NCBI GenBank assembly: GCA_963823675.1 | Contig: CAWGMT010000015.1 | Location: 434,001 to 498,000, forward strand | Length of the DNA: 64,000 bases | Direction: 5' to 3' | From: CAWGMT01 sp963823675 | Lineage (GTDB): Bacteria; Planctomycetota; Planctomycetia; Isosphaerales; Isosphaeraceae | Shown here: positions 63,889 to 64,000 of the stretch, one piece after another | Numbering within the stretch: the stretch's first letter is position 1 | How the letters are laid out: the number at the start of each line of letters is the position of its first letter | Translations under genes and position numbers: made by a program | Notes under the pieces: model-generated | Database searches by the model: none | Told to the model about the DNA's origin: nothing | Seen by the model: only the letters and a program-made list of their open reading frames with translations

Positions 63889-64000
63889 ATGAAATGGAGT
63901 GCACTAACGATCAGCATCGTCTGCTGGACGGGCCGGGTCATGGCCCTTGGGTTGTTCTTGTTCTGGGGGGCGTTTTTTGTCGAGCATTCGCAGGAATGGT
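63889..64000 (+). CDS. Small membrane protein, N-terminal part (runs off the right edge)
   Basis: ATG 63889 behind GAGGAGGAG opens MKWSALTISIVCWTGRVMAL and a membrane helix (LGLFLFWGAFFVEHSQEW). This looks like the short planctomycete membrane proteins with one or two helices and an aromatic-rich loop. The frame leaves the window; divergent from the HPr gene. Confidence 0.6.
   Translation, partial: MKWSALTISIVCWTGRVMALGLFLFWGAFFVEHSQEW

Noticed and set aside
1..64000. CRISPR array or rRNA genes
   Set aside because: I saw no series of regularly spaced identical repeats and no rRNA-like stretch anywhere in the window.

Overview
The window is GC-rich DNA that I assign to a planctomycete of the Gemmatales/Isosphaerales type. 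The signs are several very large Ser/Thr kinases with membrane or NTPase parts, secreted proteins with FGE-like and Hint domains, WD40-like lipoproteins, a conserved ~70-residue planctomycete protein at 37.9 kb, and dispersed repeats typical of the phylum (the VVQASRLHS palindrome and the PNQALHLTAA repeat). This is inference from content; there is no rRNA or other marker gene.

Layout. 0-4 kb: toxin-antitoxin fragments, then a beta-helix lipoprotein and diheme cytochrome pair, then a DksA/TraR-type regulator behind a promoter and terminator-like leader. 4-15.9 kb: a cytochrome c'-like protein, a Hint-domain protein, an FGE-like lipoprotein, an IorA-like TPP enzyme, a propeller/TPR lipoprotein and an acyl-ACP-desaturase-like diiron enzyme. 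16-23.6 kb: a plus-strand block with an ABC importer (solute-binding protein fused to OmpA, permease, ATPase), a coiled-coil protein, a carbamoyltransferase and a radical-SAM-like protein. 23.7-27.1 kb: a minus-strand operon around a Dyp-type peroxidase. 27.5-35.7 kb: a probable PPi-type PEP carboxykinase, a Gly-rich TPR protein, and a kinase translationally coupled to a SnoaL-like protein. 36-46.2 kb: a decayed GH63-like glucosidase, then a five-gene minus-strand operon (HlyD, RbbA-like, YhhJ-like, HdeD, membrane phosphoesterase). 46.2-48.2 kb: a scar with a tRNA-Arg relic. 48.2-50.3 kb: a PIN-domain chimera with an unusual partner, and recombinase debris. 50.5-56.6 kb: a giant kinase/NTPase gene cut by an IS21-family element. 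56.6-64 kb: a mosaic of short genes and stubs, including KptA with an extra C-terminal region, a second kptA fragment, ArsR, LMW phosphatase and HPr.

Two themes run through the window. Many genes carry single-base frameshifts although their amino-acid sequence stays conserved. These are strongly concentrated at 16.1-21.1 kb, where essentially every shift is equivalent to one added base; a consensus-quality problem is the simplest reading. Separately, several loci are true rearrangement products: the IS21 junction, the PIN-BamE chimera, the BrnT-antitoxin chimera, the glucosidase with internal deletions, and the methyltransferase/DUF3024 junction.
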